NCBI GenBank assembly: GCA_963732225.1
Contig: CAVSYR010000005.1
Span: 186,001 to 250,000, forward strand
Length of the DNA stretch: 64,000 bases
Direction of reading: 5' to 3'
From: VRUE01 sp963732225
GTDB lineage: Bacteria > Actinomycetota > Thermoleophilia > Solirubrobacterales > 70-9
The position numbers were made by a program, and so were the translations under genes. The notes below the pieces were generated by a model. It did no database searches and had not been told where the DNA came from. It saw only the letters and a program-made list of their open reading frames with translations. Within the stretch, counting starts at the first letter, position 1, and the number at the start of each line of letters is the position of its first letter. Positions 7,138 to 15,956 of the stretch are shown here, one piece after another.

Positions 7138-9291
7138 ATGTTCGTGCGTAACAAGAAGCGCGGTAAAGCTGCGCGCCGCAAGCCGAAAGCTAAAGCCAAA
7201 GTCGCCGCCAAGCGGGGGCTGCATCTGCCGCAGGCGCTGGAGCAGCGCCACCTCGATCTGATCGGGCTGTTCTTGATTGCCGCGGGCGTTTACCTGAGCT
7301 TCGTGCTGTTCTTTGGCTGGGAAGGCGGCAAGGTCGGCTACGGAATCGAAACCGGGCTCGTCTACCTGGTCGGCACGGTCGGCGCGCGCATTGCCACGGT
7401 CCTGATGCTCCTTGTTGGCGGGCTATTGGTCACGGGGACCTCGATCTCGACTCTGGTCCGCGGCATTGGCCGCGGGATCCGCCACCTCTTCCTTGGCAGC
7501 CGCGGCGCCGCCCAGACCGCGATCCAGACTCGGCGTGACCGCCAGGAGGAAAAGACCTTCTCGTTTGAGACCCAAGCTGGGCCCACGGACGTGATGAGCG
7601 CCTATCCCGAGGAGGACGACGTCGAGCCGACCGTCGCCCTCGTTGAGGAGCCCGAGCCGGAGCTGGAGCAGGTCGAGGAGGCCGTCACGGAGAGTTTCGA
7701 TGCCGAGTTGGCGGCGATCGAGGCCGAGGAAGACGCCGTGGCCGTCGATCCGATCCCCGAGCCCGAGCAGGCCGCTCTGACCCCGCAGGGCAACAAGCGC
7801 GGCGTCACGATTTCGGAGGGAATTGACTACAAGCCGCCGCCGGTCAAATCCCTGGAACGGGGCAAAGGCGACAAGGGCGTCGACCCGCGCGATCACGAGA
7901 TCGTCGGCCGCAAGTTGGTTGAGACGCTCGCACACTTCAAGGTCGAGGCGAAGATCGTCGGCATCGTCAGCGGACCGCACGTCTCTCGCTACGAACTGCG
8001 CTTGGCACCCGGCACCAAGGTGAAGAAGGTGACCGAGCTCTCCAACGACCTCGCCTACGCGCTGGCCTCGACCGACATTCGCATCCTCGCCCCGATTCCC
8101 GGCAAGCAGGCGGTCGGCGTCGAGGTGCCCAACGCGCGCCGCCGCATCGTCCGCCTCGGTGACATTTACTCCGCCCGCCCTGAGAAGACCTCACCGCTGG
8201 TCGCCTGGCTCGGCAAGGGCATCGATGGCAACCCGGTCTGGACCGACCTGGCGAAGATGCCGCACGTGCTCGTCGCCGGCACCACCGGCTCGGGCAAGTC
8301 GGGTTGCGTCAACGCGATCCTCTCCTCGATCCTGATGCAGGCTTCGCCCAACGACGTCCGCCTCGTCCTCGTCGACCCCAAGCAAGTCGAGCTCAACCAC
8401 TACGAGAACGTCCCCCACCTGCTGACCCCGGTGGTCACCTCGCCGCGCTTGGCCGCCAACGTGCTGGCCAACCTGATCGGCGAGATGGAGAGCCGCTACG
8501 GGATCATGGGCCAGGCCCGCTGCCGCAACCTGGCCGAGCTCAATCGTGCCCGCGCAAAGGCCGGCGAACCACCTTTGCCGCACATCCTCTGCGTGATCGA
8601 CGAGCTCGCGGACCTGATGATGGTCTCCCCGGCCGAGGTCGAGGACTCGATCATCCGCCTTGCCCAGAAGTCACGCGCCACCGGAATCCACCTCGTCCTG
8701 GCCACGCAGCGTCCCTCAACCGACATCATCACCGGCACGATCAAGGTCAACATCCCGGCCCGGATCGCCTTTGCGGTTTCCTCGCAGACCGACTCGCGCG
8801 TGATCCTTGACCAGGGCGGCGCCGAGGCGCTGCTGGGACAGGGGGACATGCTCTTCCGCGGCGCCGGCACCTCAAAGCTGCAGCGTATCCAGGGTGCCTT
8901 CGTCACCGAGGAGGAGACCGCCCGCATAACCAACCACTGGGCCAAACAGGGCGAACCCGAATTTGAGGCCGAGCTGCTCGAGCAGCACGAGGAGAAGGGC
9001 GTGGAAACCGAGGGGGACTTCGATCCCGACAGCGACGACCTGCTCGATGAGGCGATCCGCGTTGTGGTCGAGACCGAAACCGCGTCGGTCTCGATGATCC
9101 AGCGCCGCCTGCGGGTTGGCTACACCCGCGCCGGTCGCCTGATCGACATGCTCGAGCGCCGCGGCGTGATTTCCGGTTACGAAGGCTCCAAGCCACGCCA
9201 GGTCCTGGTCACGCAGGCCGACCTGGCACGGCTCACCGGCGGCCAGGCCCAGGCCGCCGAGCCCGAGCCCTCGCCTGTCGCCCCCGATTAG
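7138..9291 (+). CDS. ftsK: DNA translocase FtsK/SpoIIIE
   Basis: Septal DNA pump that clears chromosome ends from the closing division site. The 717-residue protein has a very basic N-terminus, hydrophobic segments between residues ~40 and 115 (fewer than the classical four), a Glu/Pro-rich linker, the beta domain, and the motor with Walker A GTTGSGKSG near residue 381 and Walker B ILCVIDELADLMM. The C-terminal gamma winged helix (SVSMIQRRLRVGYTRAGRLI) reads KOPS/FRS sites. A purine-rich GAAGGGG about 7 nt before the ATG serves as ribosome-binding site. A RodZ-like gene follows after 22 nt. Confidence 0.95.
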   Translation: MFVRNKKRGKAARRKPKAKAKVAAKRGLHLPQALEQRHLDLIGLFLIAAGVYLSFVLFFGWEGGKVGYGIETGLVYLVGTVGARIATVLMLLVGGLLVTGTSISTLVRGIGRGIRHLFLGSRGAAQTAIQTRRDRQEEKTFSFETQAGPTDVMSAYPEEDDVEPTVALVEEPEPELEQVEEAVTESFDAELAAIEAEEDAVAVDPIPEPEQAALTPQGNKRGVTISEGIDYKPPPVKSLERGKGDKGVDPRDHEIVGRKLVETLAHFKVEAKIVGIVSGPHVSRYELRLAPGTKVKKVTELSNDLAYALASTDIRILAPIPGKQAVGVEVPNARRRIVRLGDIYSARPEKTSPLVAWLGKGIDGNPVWTDLAKMPHVLVAGTTGSGKSGCVNAILSSILMQASPNDVRLVLVDPKQVELNHYENVPHLLTPVVTSPRLAANVLANLIGEMESRYGIMGQARCRNLAELNRARAKAGEPPLPHILCVIDELADLMMVSPAEVEDSIIRLAQKSRATGIHLVLATQRPSTDIITGTIKVNIPARIAFAVSSQTDSRVILDQGGAEALLGQGDMLFRGAGTSKLQRIQGAFVTEEETARITNHWAKQGEPEFEAELLEQHEEKGVETEGDFDPDSDDLLDEAIRVVVETETASVSMIQRRLRVGYTRAGRLIDMLERRGVISGYEGSKPRQVLVTQADLARLTGGQAQAAEPEPSPVAPD

Positions 9292-9313
9292 GTCTCGGTA
9301 GAACAATGTCCTG

Positions 9314-10069
9314 ATGGACAGCGGTGTCGGCACGATCCTGCGCGAGGCGCGGAATCGCCGCAAAGTTGAGCTTTCCGAGGTCGAGGCGGCGACGAGAATC
9401 CGCTTCCGGTTCCTGCGCGCGATCGAGGACGAAGAATGGGACGTCCTGCCGGGCGGCGTCTACACGCGTGGCTTTATCCGCACCTACGCCTCGTTCCTGG
9501 GCTTGGACGGCGATCGCCTCGCTAGCGACTACCGCGAGAGCGTCGAACCCTGGCATCGGAGCGCCGACGCTCCGCAACCGCAGCCTGGGGGTGGGGAGGT
9601 CTCCAGCGGCTCTCGAAGCGTTGCCTTGGCAGTACTGGTTGTAGTCGCAGTGATTGCCGTGGCGGTCATCGCGATTGTCGCCATTCCCAGTGGCGGGGGC
9701 GGAGGAAGCGGCCCTGCTCGTCATCGCCACCAGGTTGCCGGCAAGGCCAAGCCGGAAGCGAAGCCGGCTGCCCCACCCGTCAAGACGGGCGTCACGGTTG
9801 AGCTGACGGCAAGCGCCGAAGTCTGGGCCTGTGTGCTTAACGCCAAGGGCAAGGCGCTGGTCGACGGCTTGATTCTCGAAGCCGGGGCGGAGGAAGGCCC
9901 CTTTCACTCCGGTAGCTTCACGGTCTCCTTCGGCAACGGCGAGGTCAAGATGCTCATCGACGGCAGGGAAGCAGAAATACCGGCAACGTCCAGCCCGATC
10001 GGCTACGCGATCGACTCCGCGGGCAAGCTGACCAAGCTCGAAGAAGCAGAACGGCCCAGTTGCGCATGA
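9314..10069 (+). CDS. RodZ-like HTH membrane protein (HTH_25 / DUF4115)
   Basis: 251 residues: an N-terminal RodZ-type helix-turn-helix (TILREARNRRKVELSEVEAA, then YTRGFIRTYASFLGLD), one TM segment near residues 98-117, a Gly-rich and Lys/Ala/Pro linker, and a C-terminal beta-rich DUF4115-like domain. RodZ links the MreB elongation machinery to the membrane. In actinobacteria a gene of this shape regularly follows ftsK and its role is less clear. The single membrane pass and the neighbours ftsK and cinA fit this assignment. Confidence 0.85.
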   Translation: MDSGVGTILREARNRRKVELSEVEAATRIRFRFLRAIEDEEWDVLPGGVYTRGFIRTYASFLGLDGDRLASDYRESVEPWHRSADAPQPQPGGGEVSSGSRSVALAVLVVVAVIAVAVIAIVAIPSGGGGGSGPARHRHQVAGKAKPEAKPAAPPVKTGVTVELTASAEVWACVLNAKGKALVDGLILEAGAEEGPFHSGSFTVSFGNGEVKMLIDGREAEIPATSSPIGYAIDSAGKLTKLEEAERPSCA

Positions 10070-10156
10070 AGAAGCACGACACCACCTCCTCTGCTCCCGC
10101 GAATGCCTGAAGAATCAGATATGGACAGGGATTCGCTCCCGCGTCCGGGGGCGGTT

Positions 10157-11437
10157 ATGCGGGCGGGCATAGTCGTCACCGGCACCGAGGTCTTGACTGG
10201 GAGGATCGCCGATCGCAACGGGCCCTGGCTCTCCGAACAGCTGGCCGAGCGCGGGGTTGAGGTCGCCCACATCCTCGTCGTCGCCGATCGGCCCGACGAC
10301 CTCGAGGCGGCGCTGCGCTTCATGGCCGGCGAGGGGATGGATCTGATCATCACTTCCGGAGGGCTCGGTCCGACCGCCGACGATCTCACGGCGGAGGTGG
10401 TCGGCAAGTTCGCCGGCCGACCGATGGTCCTCGACGAGGAGGTCGAGGAGAAGATCGCCGAGATCCTGCGCGGCTTTGCTCGCCGGGCCGGCATCGTCAA
10501 CTTCGATCCCGAGGCCCTGCGCGAGGCCAACCGCAAGCAGGCGATCGTGCCCGAGGGGTCGATCGCACTCGACCCGATAGGCACAGCGCCGGGCTTGGTC
10601 GTCCCCGCCGAGGACAGCGTGGTGGTCGTCCTGCCCGGCCCACCGCGGGAGCTGCAGCCGATGTGGCCCGCCGCGGTGGAGACGACTCCAGTCGCGGACG
10701 TACTCGCGCGCGCGACGCCCCTGCGCGCCTACACACTGCGCATGTTTGGCATCCCCGAGTCCGAGATTGCCAAAAGCCTGCGCGAGATCGAGGAGGGTGG
10801 CGTGGCCCTGCCGGAGGTCGAGATCACGACCTGCCTGCGCCGGGGGGAGATCGAGATCGACGTGCGCTACCGCGACCGCGCCGCCGATACGGCCGAGGCG
10901 GTGCGAGCCGGCCTGCGGGAGCGACACCCACGCCACCTCTTCAGCCTCGACGGCGAGACGATCGACTCGCAGGTGGCGACGCTCCTGGGCGGCCATCGTC
11001 TCGGCTTGGCTGAGTCCTGCAGCGGCGGCCTGCTGGCGGCTCGCATCACCAACCTGCCCGGCGCCTCGGCCTACATGGCCGGCAGCGTCGTCTCCTACTC
11101 GAACGAGGCCAAGGCGGACCTGCTCGGCGTCGACCCGGAGCTGATCGCGGCGAAAGGCGCGGTATCGCTCGACGTGGCCGAGCAGATGGCGCTCGGCGCC
11201 CTAGAGCGCTTCGGCGCCGACGTCGCCGTCTCGATCACCGGCATCGCCGGTCCCGATGGCGGCACGGAGGAGAAGCCGGTCGGCTACGTCTGCTTCCACG
11301 CCCGCCTTGCCGACGGCACGTTCCTCGCCCGCGATCCGGTGATTCCGGGCGGCCGCGCCGACATCCGCGAACGCTCGGCCCTGGTCGGCATGCACCTGCT
11401 TCGACTCCTGCTCAGGGGCGAAGAGGCCCCGCTGTAG
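10157..11437 (+). CDS. cinA: CinA-family protein (nicotinamide-nucleotide amidase)
   Basis: The N-terminal COG1058 domain (MRAGIVVTGTEVLTGRI, TSGGLGPTADDLT) is an ADP-ribose/CoA pyrophosphatase-type module. The C-terminal PncC domain (LAESCSGGLLAARITNLPGAS, SITGIAGPDGGT) deamidates nicotinamide mononucleotide in NAD salvage. At about 426 residues both domains are complete. I chose ATG 10157 because homologues begin at MRAGIV and a G-rich tract (GGGGGCGG) precedes it. ATG 10103 or 10121 in frame would add 12-18 non-conserved residues. cinA before recA is a widely conserved order. Confidence 0.92.
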   Translation: MRAGIVVTGTEVLTGRIADRNGPWLSEQLAERGVEVAHILVVADRPDDLEAALRFMAGEGMDLIITSGGLGPTADDLTAEVVGKFAGRPMVLDEEVEEKIAEILRGFARRAGIVNFDPEALREANRKQAIVPEGSIALDPIGTAPGLVVPAEDSVVVVLPGPPRELQPMWPAAVETTPVADVLARATPLRAYTLRMFGIPESEIAKSLREIEEGGVALPEVEITTCLRRGEIEIDVRYRDRAADTAEAVRAGLRERHPRHLFSLDGETIDSQVATLLGGHRLGLAESCSGGLLAARITNLPGASAYMAGSVVSYSNEAKADLLGVDPELIAAKGAVSLDVAEQMALGALERFGADVAVSITGIAGPDGGTEEKPVGYVCFHARLADGTFLARDPVIPGGRADIRERSALVGMHLLRLLLRGEEAPL

Positions 11438-11493
11438 GGCAAGGCGAGGCGAATTCGTCACAGGTAGGTGTTGTCCCATGCGTCCGCGGTCCG

Positions 11494-11499
11494 TAGCGT
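11494..11499 (+). promoter_or_regulatory. -10 box (TAGCGT) for thpR
   Basis: TAGCGT lies 7 nt before GTG 11507, the spacing of a leaderless promoter. It favours GTG 11507 over GTG 11498, which would sit inside the box. Confidence 0.5.
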
Positions 11500-11506
11500 G
11501 ACCCGG

Positions 11507-12109
11507 GTGAGCGAGGAGAGATCAAAGAGTCCGCGGGCACGCCTGTTCGTGGCGTTGGACCTGCCGGAGAAGCTGCGCGAGGGGATCGTCAGCTGGGGGA
11601 ACAGTGAGCTGCGCGACCCGGCGCTGCGGGTGGTGGCGCCCGAGTCGCTGCACGTAACCCTTGCCTTCCTCGGCTATCTGCCCGAGCGGGAGATCGAGCG
11701 GCTGGGCGAGATCGTGCGCGGGCTCGGGGCGATCGCGCCAACGCTGCGGCTGGAGGATCCGGTCGCCAAGCCCTCGCTGCGGCGGGCTCGCCTCTTCGCC
11801 CTGCCCGCGATCGCGCCCGTCGCCGCGCCGTTGCAGCGTGAGCTCGAGCAGAAGCTGGTTGCGGAACAGCTCTACAAGCCGGAGAAGCGCCCGTTTTGGC
11901 CGCACGTGACGATCGCCAGGGTCAAATCTGCAGGGCGGGGGTCGAGACGTCCGGCAGGGGTTGAGAGGCCCCCCGGAGGACTGCCAAAAGAGCTCTTAGA
12001 GACCGCTCTTTGCGTCCGGGTGACGCTCTACCGTTCTGTACTCCAGCCGCAGGGTTCGCGATACACCCCGCTGGCGCAAGTTGAGCTGTCCCGAGACGGG
12101 CGGCAGTGA
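11507..12109 (+). CDS. thpR: RNA 2',3'-cyclic phosphodiesterase (2H family)
   Basis: ThpR (LigT family) opens 2',3'-cyclic phosphates on RNA ends. Two H-x-T/S-x catalytic motifs are visible: LHVTLAFLG and PHVTIARV, about 80 residues apart, in the usual 2H fold with RLFVALDLP at the N-terminus. The product is about 200 residues from GTG 11507. Its frame extends upstream to 11468 without conserved sequence. It lies between cinA and recA, 15 nt before the latter. Confidence 0.9.
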   Translation: MSEERSKSPRARLFVALDLPEKLREGIVSWGNSELRDPALRVVAPESLHVTLAFLGYLPEREIERLGEIVRGLGAIAPTLRLEDPVAKPSLRRARLFALPAIAPVAAPLQRELEQKLVAEQLYKPEKRPFWPHVTIARVKSAGRGSRRPAGVERPPGGLPKELLETALCVRVTLYRSVLQPQGSRYTPLAQVELSRDGRQ

Positions 12110-12124
12110 GGTGAAAGAAGAGAG

Positions 12125-13219
12125 ATGGCAGACAAGAAGACGCCTTTGAACGATGTCTCGGCGAAGGAAGCCAAGGCCAAGGATGCGGCCCTCGAGGCCG
12201 CGGTAACTCAGATCGAGCGCGATTTCGGGGCGGGCTCCCTGATGCGGCTCGGCGCCGACAGCAAGTTGCCGGTCGAAGCGATTCCGACCGGCGCTGTTGC
12301 GCTGGACCTAGCGCTCGGTATCGGCGGCGTGCCACGGGGCAGGATCGTCGAGATCTTCGGCCCCGAGTCCTCCGGAAAGACGACGCTGATCTACCACATC
12401 ATTGCCGAGGCTCAGGCCAAGGGCGGTGTCTGCGTCTTCATCGACACCGAGCACGCGATGGACCCGATCTACGCCCGGGCGATCGGCGTCGACACCGACG
12501 AGCTGCTGGTCTCTCAGCCCGACTACGGCGAGCAGGCGCTGCAGATCGCCGATCGCCTGATCGCCTCCGCCGCCGTCGACGTTGTCGCGATCGACTCGGT
12601 TGCGGCGCTGACGCCAAAGGCCGAGCTGGACGGCCAGATCGGCGACACGACCGTGGGCCTGCAGGCGCGGCTGATGTCGCAGGCGATGCGCAAGCTCGCC
12701 GGCAACCTCAACCGCACCAACACGGTCTGCGTCTTCACCAACCAGATCCGCGAAAAGGTCGGCGTTCAGTTTGGCTCGCCGGAGACCCAGCCGGGCGGTC
12801 GGGCGCTGAAGTTCTACGCCTCGCAGCGCCTCGACATCCGCCGCATCGAGACCCTCAAGGACGGCACCGAGGCGGTCGGCAACCGGGTCCGGGTCAAAGT
12901 CGTCAAGAACAAGTGTGCTGCACCCTTCCGCCAGGCCGAGTTCGAGATCGAGTACGGCCAGGGAATCTCGCGCGAAGGCGAGCTGCTGGACTTCGGCATC
13001 GAGCACGACATCGTCCGCAAGTCCGGGGCCTTCTTCTCCTACGGCGAGACACGTCTCGGCCAGGGCCGCAACAACGCCAAGCAGTTCCTCGCCGAGAACC
13101 CCGAGATCGCCACTGAGATCGAGACAAAGGTCCGCGCGGCACTCGGGATTGGCGACGAGGTTGCCCCGGCGGAGGCCGCGACAGAAGCGCCGCCGGTCGC
13201 AGAGGCGCAGGCTGCCTGA
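12125..13219 (+). CDS. recA: Recombinase RecA
   Basis: Strand-exchange ATPase and SOS co-protease. The 364-residue protein has Walker A GPESSGKTT near residue 79, the MAW-type VFIDTEHAMDP segment, Walker B VVAIDSVAAL, loop L2 region TNQIREKVGVQFG and the signature ALKFYASQRLDIRR. The C-terminus is Ala/Glu-rich. A purine-rich AAAGAAGAGAG directly precedes the ATG. No recognisable LexA operator is seen in the 15-nt gap, so any SOS control must act further upstream. Confidence 0.98.
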   Translation: MADKKTPLNDVSAKEAKAKDAALEAAVTQIERDFGAGSLMRLGADSKLPVEAIPTGAVALDLALGIGGVPRGRIVEIFGPESSGKTTLIYHIIAEAQAKGGVCVFIDTEHAMDPIYARAIGVDTDELLVSQPDYGEQALQIADRLIASAAVDVVAIDSVAALTPKAELDGQIGDTTVGLQARLMSQAMRKLAGNLNRTNTVCVFTNQIREKVGVQFGSPETQPGGRALKFYASQRLDIRRIETLKDGTEAVGNRVRVKVVKNKCAAPFRQAEFEIEYGQGISREGELLDFGIEHDIVRKSGAFFSYGETRLGQGRNNAKQFLAENPEIATEIETKVRAALGIGDEVAPAEAATEAPPVAEAQAA

Positions 13220-13257
13220 CGGCGCCTGCGCTGCGTGGATAGGATTCCGGCCGTTCT

Positions 13258-13848
13258 ATGAGCAACGAAACCCTGTTCTTCGTCTGCGGAATCGCACTTG
13301 CGGTCTCCGCGGTGGTCGTCAGCTTCATTGGCCTGCGGGTCAAAAGCTTCCCCGGCAAAGCCGGGCCGCTGGTCGTGCTCGTTTTCGCTGCCTTGATCGG
13401 CGCCACGACGACCTTCGCCGTGCTCCACGCCAAGGACGAGGACAAGGCGAAAGCGGCAGAGCTCACCAAGGCGGATGAAGAGGCCGAAAAAGAGGAGTCC
13501 TCGCCGGTCGAAGGCGCAAGCAAGAAAGCGCCGGCGCCAAAGCCCGAAGCCGCCGCCAAGGGTCCGGGGGGAACGCTGCAGCTAGCCGCCTCGGAAAGCG
13601 CTCTCGCATTCGACAAGACCAGCCTGACCAGCAAGCCGGGCAAAGTGACGATCGACTTCGACAACCCCTCGGCGCTTGAACACAATGTCGCGATCGAGCA
13701 GAACGGCAAAGAAATCGCCGTCTCCGAAACGCTTGCCAAAGGCAAAACCTCGGTCAGCGCCGATCTCGCTCCGGGCACCTACACCTACCTCTGCACGATC
13801 CCAGGACATGCCGAAGCCGGCATGGAAGGAACGCTGGTCGTCAAGTAG
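13258..13848 (+). CDS. Membrane-anchored cupredoxin-domain protein
   Basis: 196 residues. Two N-terminal TM segments (about 5-24 and 38-60) are followed by a Lys/Glu/Ala-rich charged linker and a C-terminal plastocyanin-like domain. The type 1 copper ligands appear intact: His142 in ALEHNVAI, then Cys179, His184 and Met189 in LCTIPGHAEAGM. It probably carries electrons or buffers copper at the outer face of the membrane; the partner is unknown. It lies between recA and miaB without functional connection to them. A TAGGAT 12 nt before the ATG could be its -10. Confidence 0.85.
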   Translation: MSNETLFFVCGIALAVSAVVVSFIGLRVKSFPGKAGPLVVLVFAALIGATTTFAVLHAKDEDKAKAAELTKADEEAEKEESSPVEGASKKAPAPKPEAAAKGPGGTLQLAASESALAFDKTSLTSKPGKVTIDFDNPSALEHNVAIEQNGKEIAVSETLAKGKTSVSADLAPGTYTYLCTIPGHAEAGMEGTLVVK

Positions 13849-13869
13849 CGAGTTTGGCCCTGTGGGCGC

Positions 13870-13875
13870 TAACCT
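13870..13875 (+). promoter_or_regulatory. -10 box (TAACCT) for miaB
   Basis: TAACCT ends 6 nt before the miaB ATG, consistent with a leaderless transcript starting at the A of the codon. Confidence 0.5.
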
Positions 13876-13881
13876 CGGCAC

Positions 13882-15210
13882 ATGAGGAGCGGTAAGCGGT
13901 ACCACGTCACCACGTTCGGCTGCCAGATGAACGTGCACGATTCCGAGCGGATGAGGGGGATGCTCGACTCGCTCGGCTACGAGGAGGCGGAGGCCCCCGA
14001 CGACGCCGACCTGATCCTCTTCAACACCTGCTCGATTCGCGAGTCGGCGGACAACCGCTTCATCGCCCGCCTCGGCGAGGCCAAGCGGCTCAAGAACGAA
14101 TACCCCGATCGGGTCGTGGGAGTGGGGGGCTGCTGGGCGCAATCGGTCAAGGACGAGGTCTTCCAGCGCTTCCCCTTCGTCGACGTCGCCTTCGGCCCGG
14201 GCCAGATCCACAAGCTGGCTGAGTTCCTCAACTCGGACTCGCTCAGCGCCCAGGGCTATTTCGAGTTCGAGGATTTCTCCGGCCACCTGCCGACTCGCCG
14301 CGTGCGTGAGTTCCAGGGCTGGTTGCAGGTCTCCCAAGGCTGCAACTGCAACTGCGCCTACTGCATCGTCCCCTCGACCCGGGGGCGCGAGGTCAGCCGC
14401 GATCCGGCCGAGCTCGTCGCCGAGGCCCGGGCGCTGGCCGCCGACGGCGTGCGCGAGGTGACCCTGCTAGGCCAGAACGTCAACAGCTACGGGCGCGACC
14501 TGCCCAGGGAGAGCCGGATCGGCTTCGCCGAGTTGCTCGGGTTGGTCGACGGCATCGATGGCATCGAGCGCATTCGCTACACCAGCCCGCATCCGAAGGA
14601 CATGAAGGAGGACGTGATTCGCGCCCACGCCGACCTCCCGGCGGTCTGCGAGCACATCCACCTACCGCTGCAATCGGGCTCGAGCGCGATCCTCAAGCGC
14701 ATGCGGCGCACCTACGATCGCCAGCGCTACACGGACCGCGTCTCGCTGATCCGCGAGCACGTTCCCGATTGCGCGATCACCACCGACATTATCGTCGGCT
14801 TCCCGGGTGAGACCGAGGCCGATTTCGAGCAGACGCTGGAAGTGGTCGACGAGGTTGGCTACGACAGCGCCTTTACCTTCGTCTTCTCGCCGCGGCGCGA
14901 AACCGAGGCCGCCGAGTTCGGCGATCAGATCCCGCACCCGGTCAAGGTCGAGCGGATGGAGCGACTGGTCGAGTTGGTCCAGCGTCGGGCGACCGAACGG
15001 GCTCAGCGGTTCGTCGGGCGGGGAGTCGAGGTGATGGTTGAAGGGACCAGCCGCACCGACGAGACACGCCTGCGCGGGCGCAGCAGGCACAACAAGGCAG
15101 TGAACTTCGAGGGCACCGCCACGCCGGGGGAGCTGGTCGAGGTCGAGATCACCGCCGCAACCTCTCAGACCCTTACCGGGACCGAGAGGCTGCTCAGCCG
15201 CGCGCTCTGA
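13882..15210 (+). CDS. miaB: tRNA-2-methylthio-N6-dimethylallyladenosine synthase
   Basis: Radical-SAM methylthiotransferase that adds the 2-methylthio group at A37 of tRNAs reading U-first codons. The 442 residues show the UPF0004 N-terminal cluster cysteines (FGCQMNVHDSERM, FNTCSIRESA, GVGGCWAQ). The radical-SAM CxxxCxxC follows in QGCNCNCAYCIVPSTRG, then a C-terminal TRAM domain (RFVGRGVEVMVEG). miaA, which makes its substrate, begins 2 nt after its stop, so both steps of ms2i6A synthesis are coupled. Confidence 0.97.
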   Translation: MRSGKRYHVTTFGCQMNVHDSERMRGMLDSLGYEEAEAPDDADLILFNTCSIRESADNRFIARLGEAKRLKNEYPDRVVGVGGCWAQSVKDEVFQRFPFVDVAFGPGQIHKLAEFLNSDSLSAQGYFEFEDFSGHLPTRRVREFQGWLQVSQGCNCNCAYCIVPSTRGREVSRDPAELVAEARALAADGVREVTLLGQNVNSYGRDLPRESRIGFAELLGLVDGIDGIERIRYTSPHPKDMKEDVIRAHADLPAVCEHIHLPLQSGSSAILKRMRRTYDRQRYTDRVSLIREHVPDCAITTDIIVGFPGETEADFEQTLEVVDEVGYDSAFTFVFSPRRETEAAEFGDQIPHPVKVERMERLVELVQRRATERAQRFVGRGVEVMVEGTSRTDETRLRGRSRHNKAVNFEGTATPGELVEVEITAATSQTLTGTERLLSRAL

Positions 15211-15212
15211 CA

Positions 15213-15956
15213 GTGCACGTCATCGCAATCTTCGGTCCCACCGGCGTGGGGAAGACCGGGGTGGCAATCGAGTTGGCTGAGTTGCTGCGAGAGCGGGGCG
15301 AGGATCCCGTTGCGATTTCCTGCGACGCATTGCAGGTCTACGAGGGCCTGTCGGTCCTGACCGGGGTCGCATCGGCTGAGGAGCAGGCTCGCCTCGAGCA
15401 CAAATTGGTCGGGTTCGTGCCGGTCATCAGGCCCTTCTCGGTGGGGGACTACATGCCGCTGGCTCACGCGGAGGTCGATGCGGCCTTGGCCGCGGGCAGA
15501 AGGCCGATCGTGGTGGGGGGGACCGGGCTCTATCTGCGTGCGGCCCTGGGGGAGCTGTCGCTGGTCAAGGCGCCGCCAGAATCTGAGGACTCGGAGCTGT
15601 GGTCGCCGGAAACGCGGCATCCGACCGCGATCTTCGGGCTCAATCTGGAGCGGGAGACGCTGTACGGACGGATCGATGCGCGGACGGAGGCGATTGTCGC
15701 CGCCGGGGCGCGCGCGGAGGTGGAGCGGGCCGAGCAGGCGGGGCCGTCGCGCACGGCGCGCAAGGCACTCGGCTTCGACGAGGTGTTGAGCGGCGACCTG
15801 GCGAGGATGCAGCAGCGCTCGCGCAACTACGCCCGCCGCCAGCTCACCTGGATGCGCAAGATCCCGAACCTCAGCTGGATCGAGCGGGGTGAACGGTCGG
15901 ACGCGACCATAGCGGCCGAGATCGTCGCTGCCTGCACGAATAGGCTGCGATCGTGA
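15213..15956 (+). CDS. miaA: tRNA dimethylallyltransferase
   Basis: Transfers a dimethylallyl group to N6 of A37. P-loop FGPTGVGKTGVAIEL at the N-terminus, the SCDALQVYEGL substrate region, VVGGTGLYLRAAL, and a C-terminal RQLTWMRK motif. It starts with GTG. At 247 residues it is shorter than the usual ~300; the deletion seems to fall in the central insertion that contacts the anticodon arm. Active-site motifs are intact, so it is probably functional. Its end overlaps the dapF-like GTG by 4 nt. Confidence 0.94.
   Translation: MHVIAIFGPTGVGKTGVAIELAELLRERGEDPVAISCDALQVYEGLSVLTGVASAEEQARLEHKLVGFVPVIRPFSVGDYMPLAHAEVDAALAAGRRPIVVGGTGLYLRAALGELSLVKAPPESEDSELWSPETRHPTAIFGLNLERETLYGRIDARTEAIVAAGARAEVERAEQAGPSRTARKALGFDEVLSGDLARMQQRSRNYARRQLTWMRKIPNLSWIERGERSDATIAAEIVAACTNRLRS

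Noticed and set aside
12110..12124. SOS box before recA
   Set aside because: The gap is too short and no LexA-type palindrome is seen; SOS control could act further upstream but is not visible.
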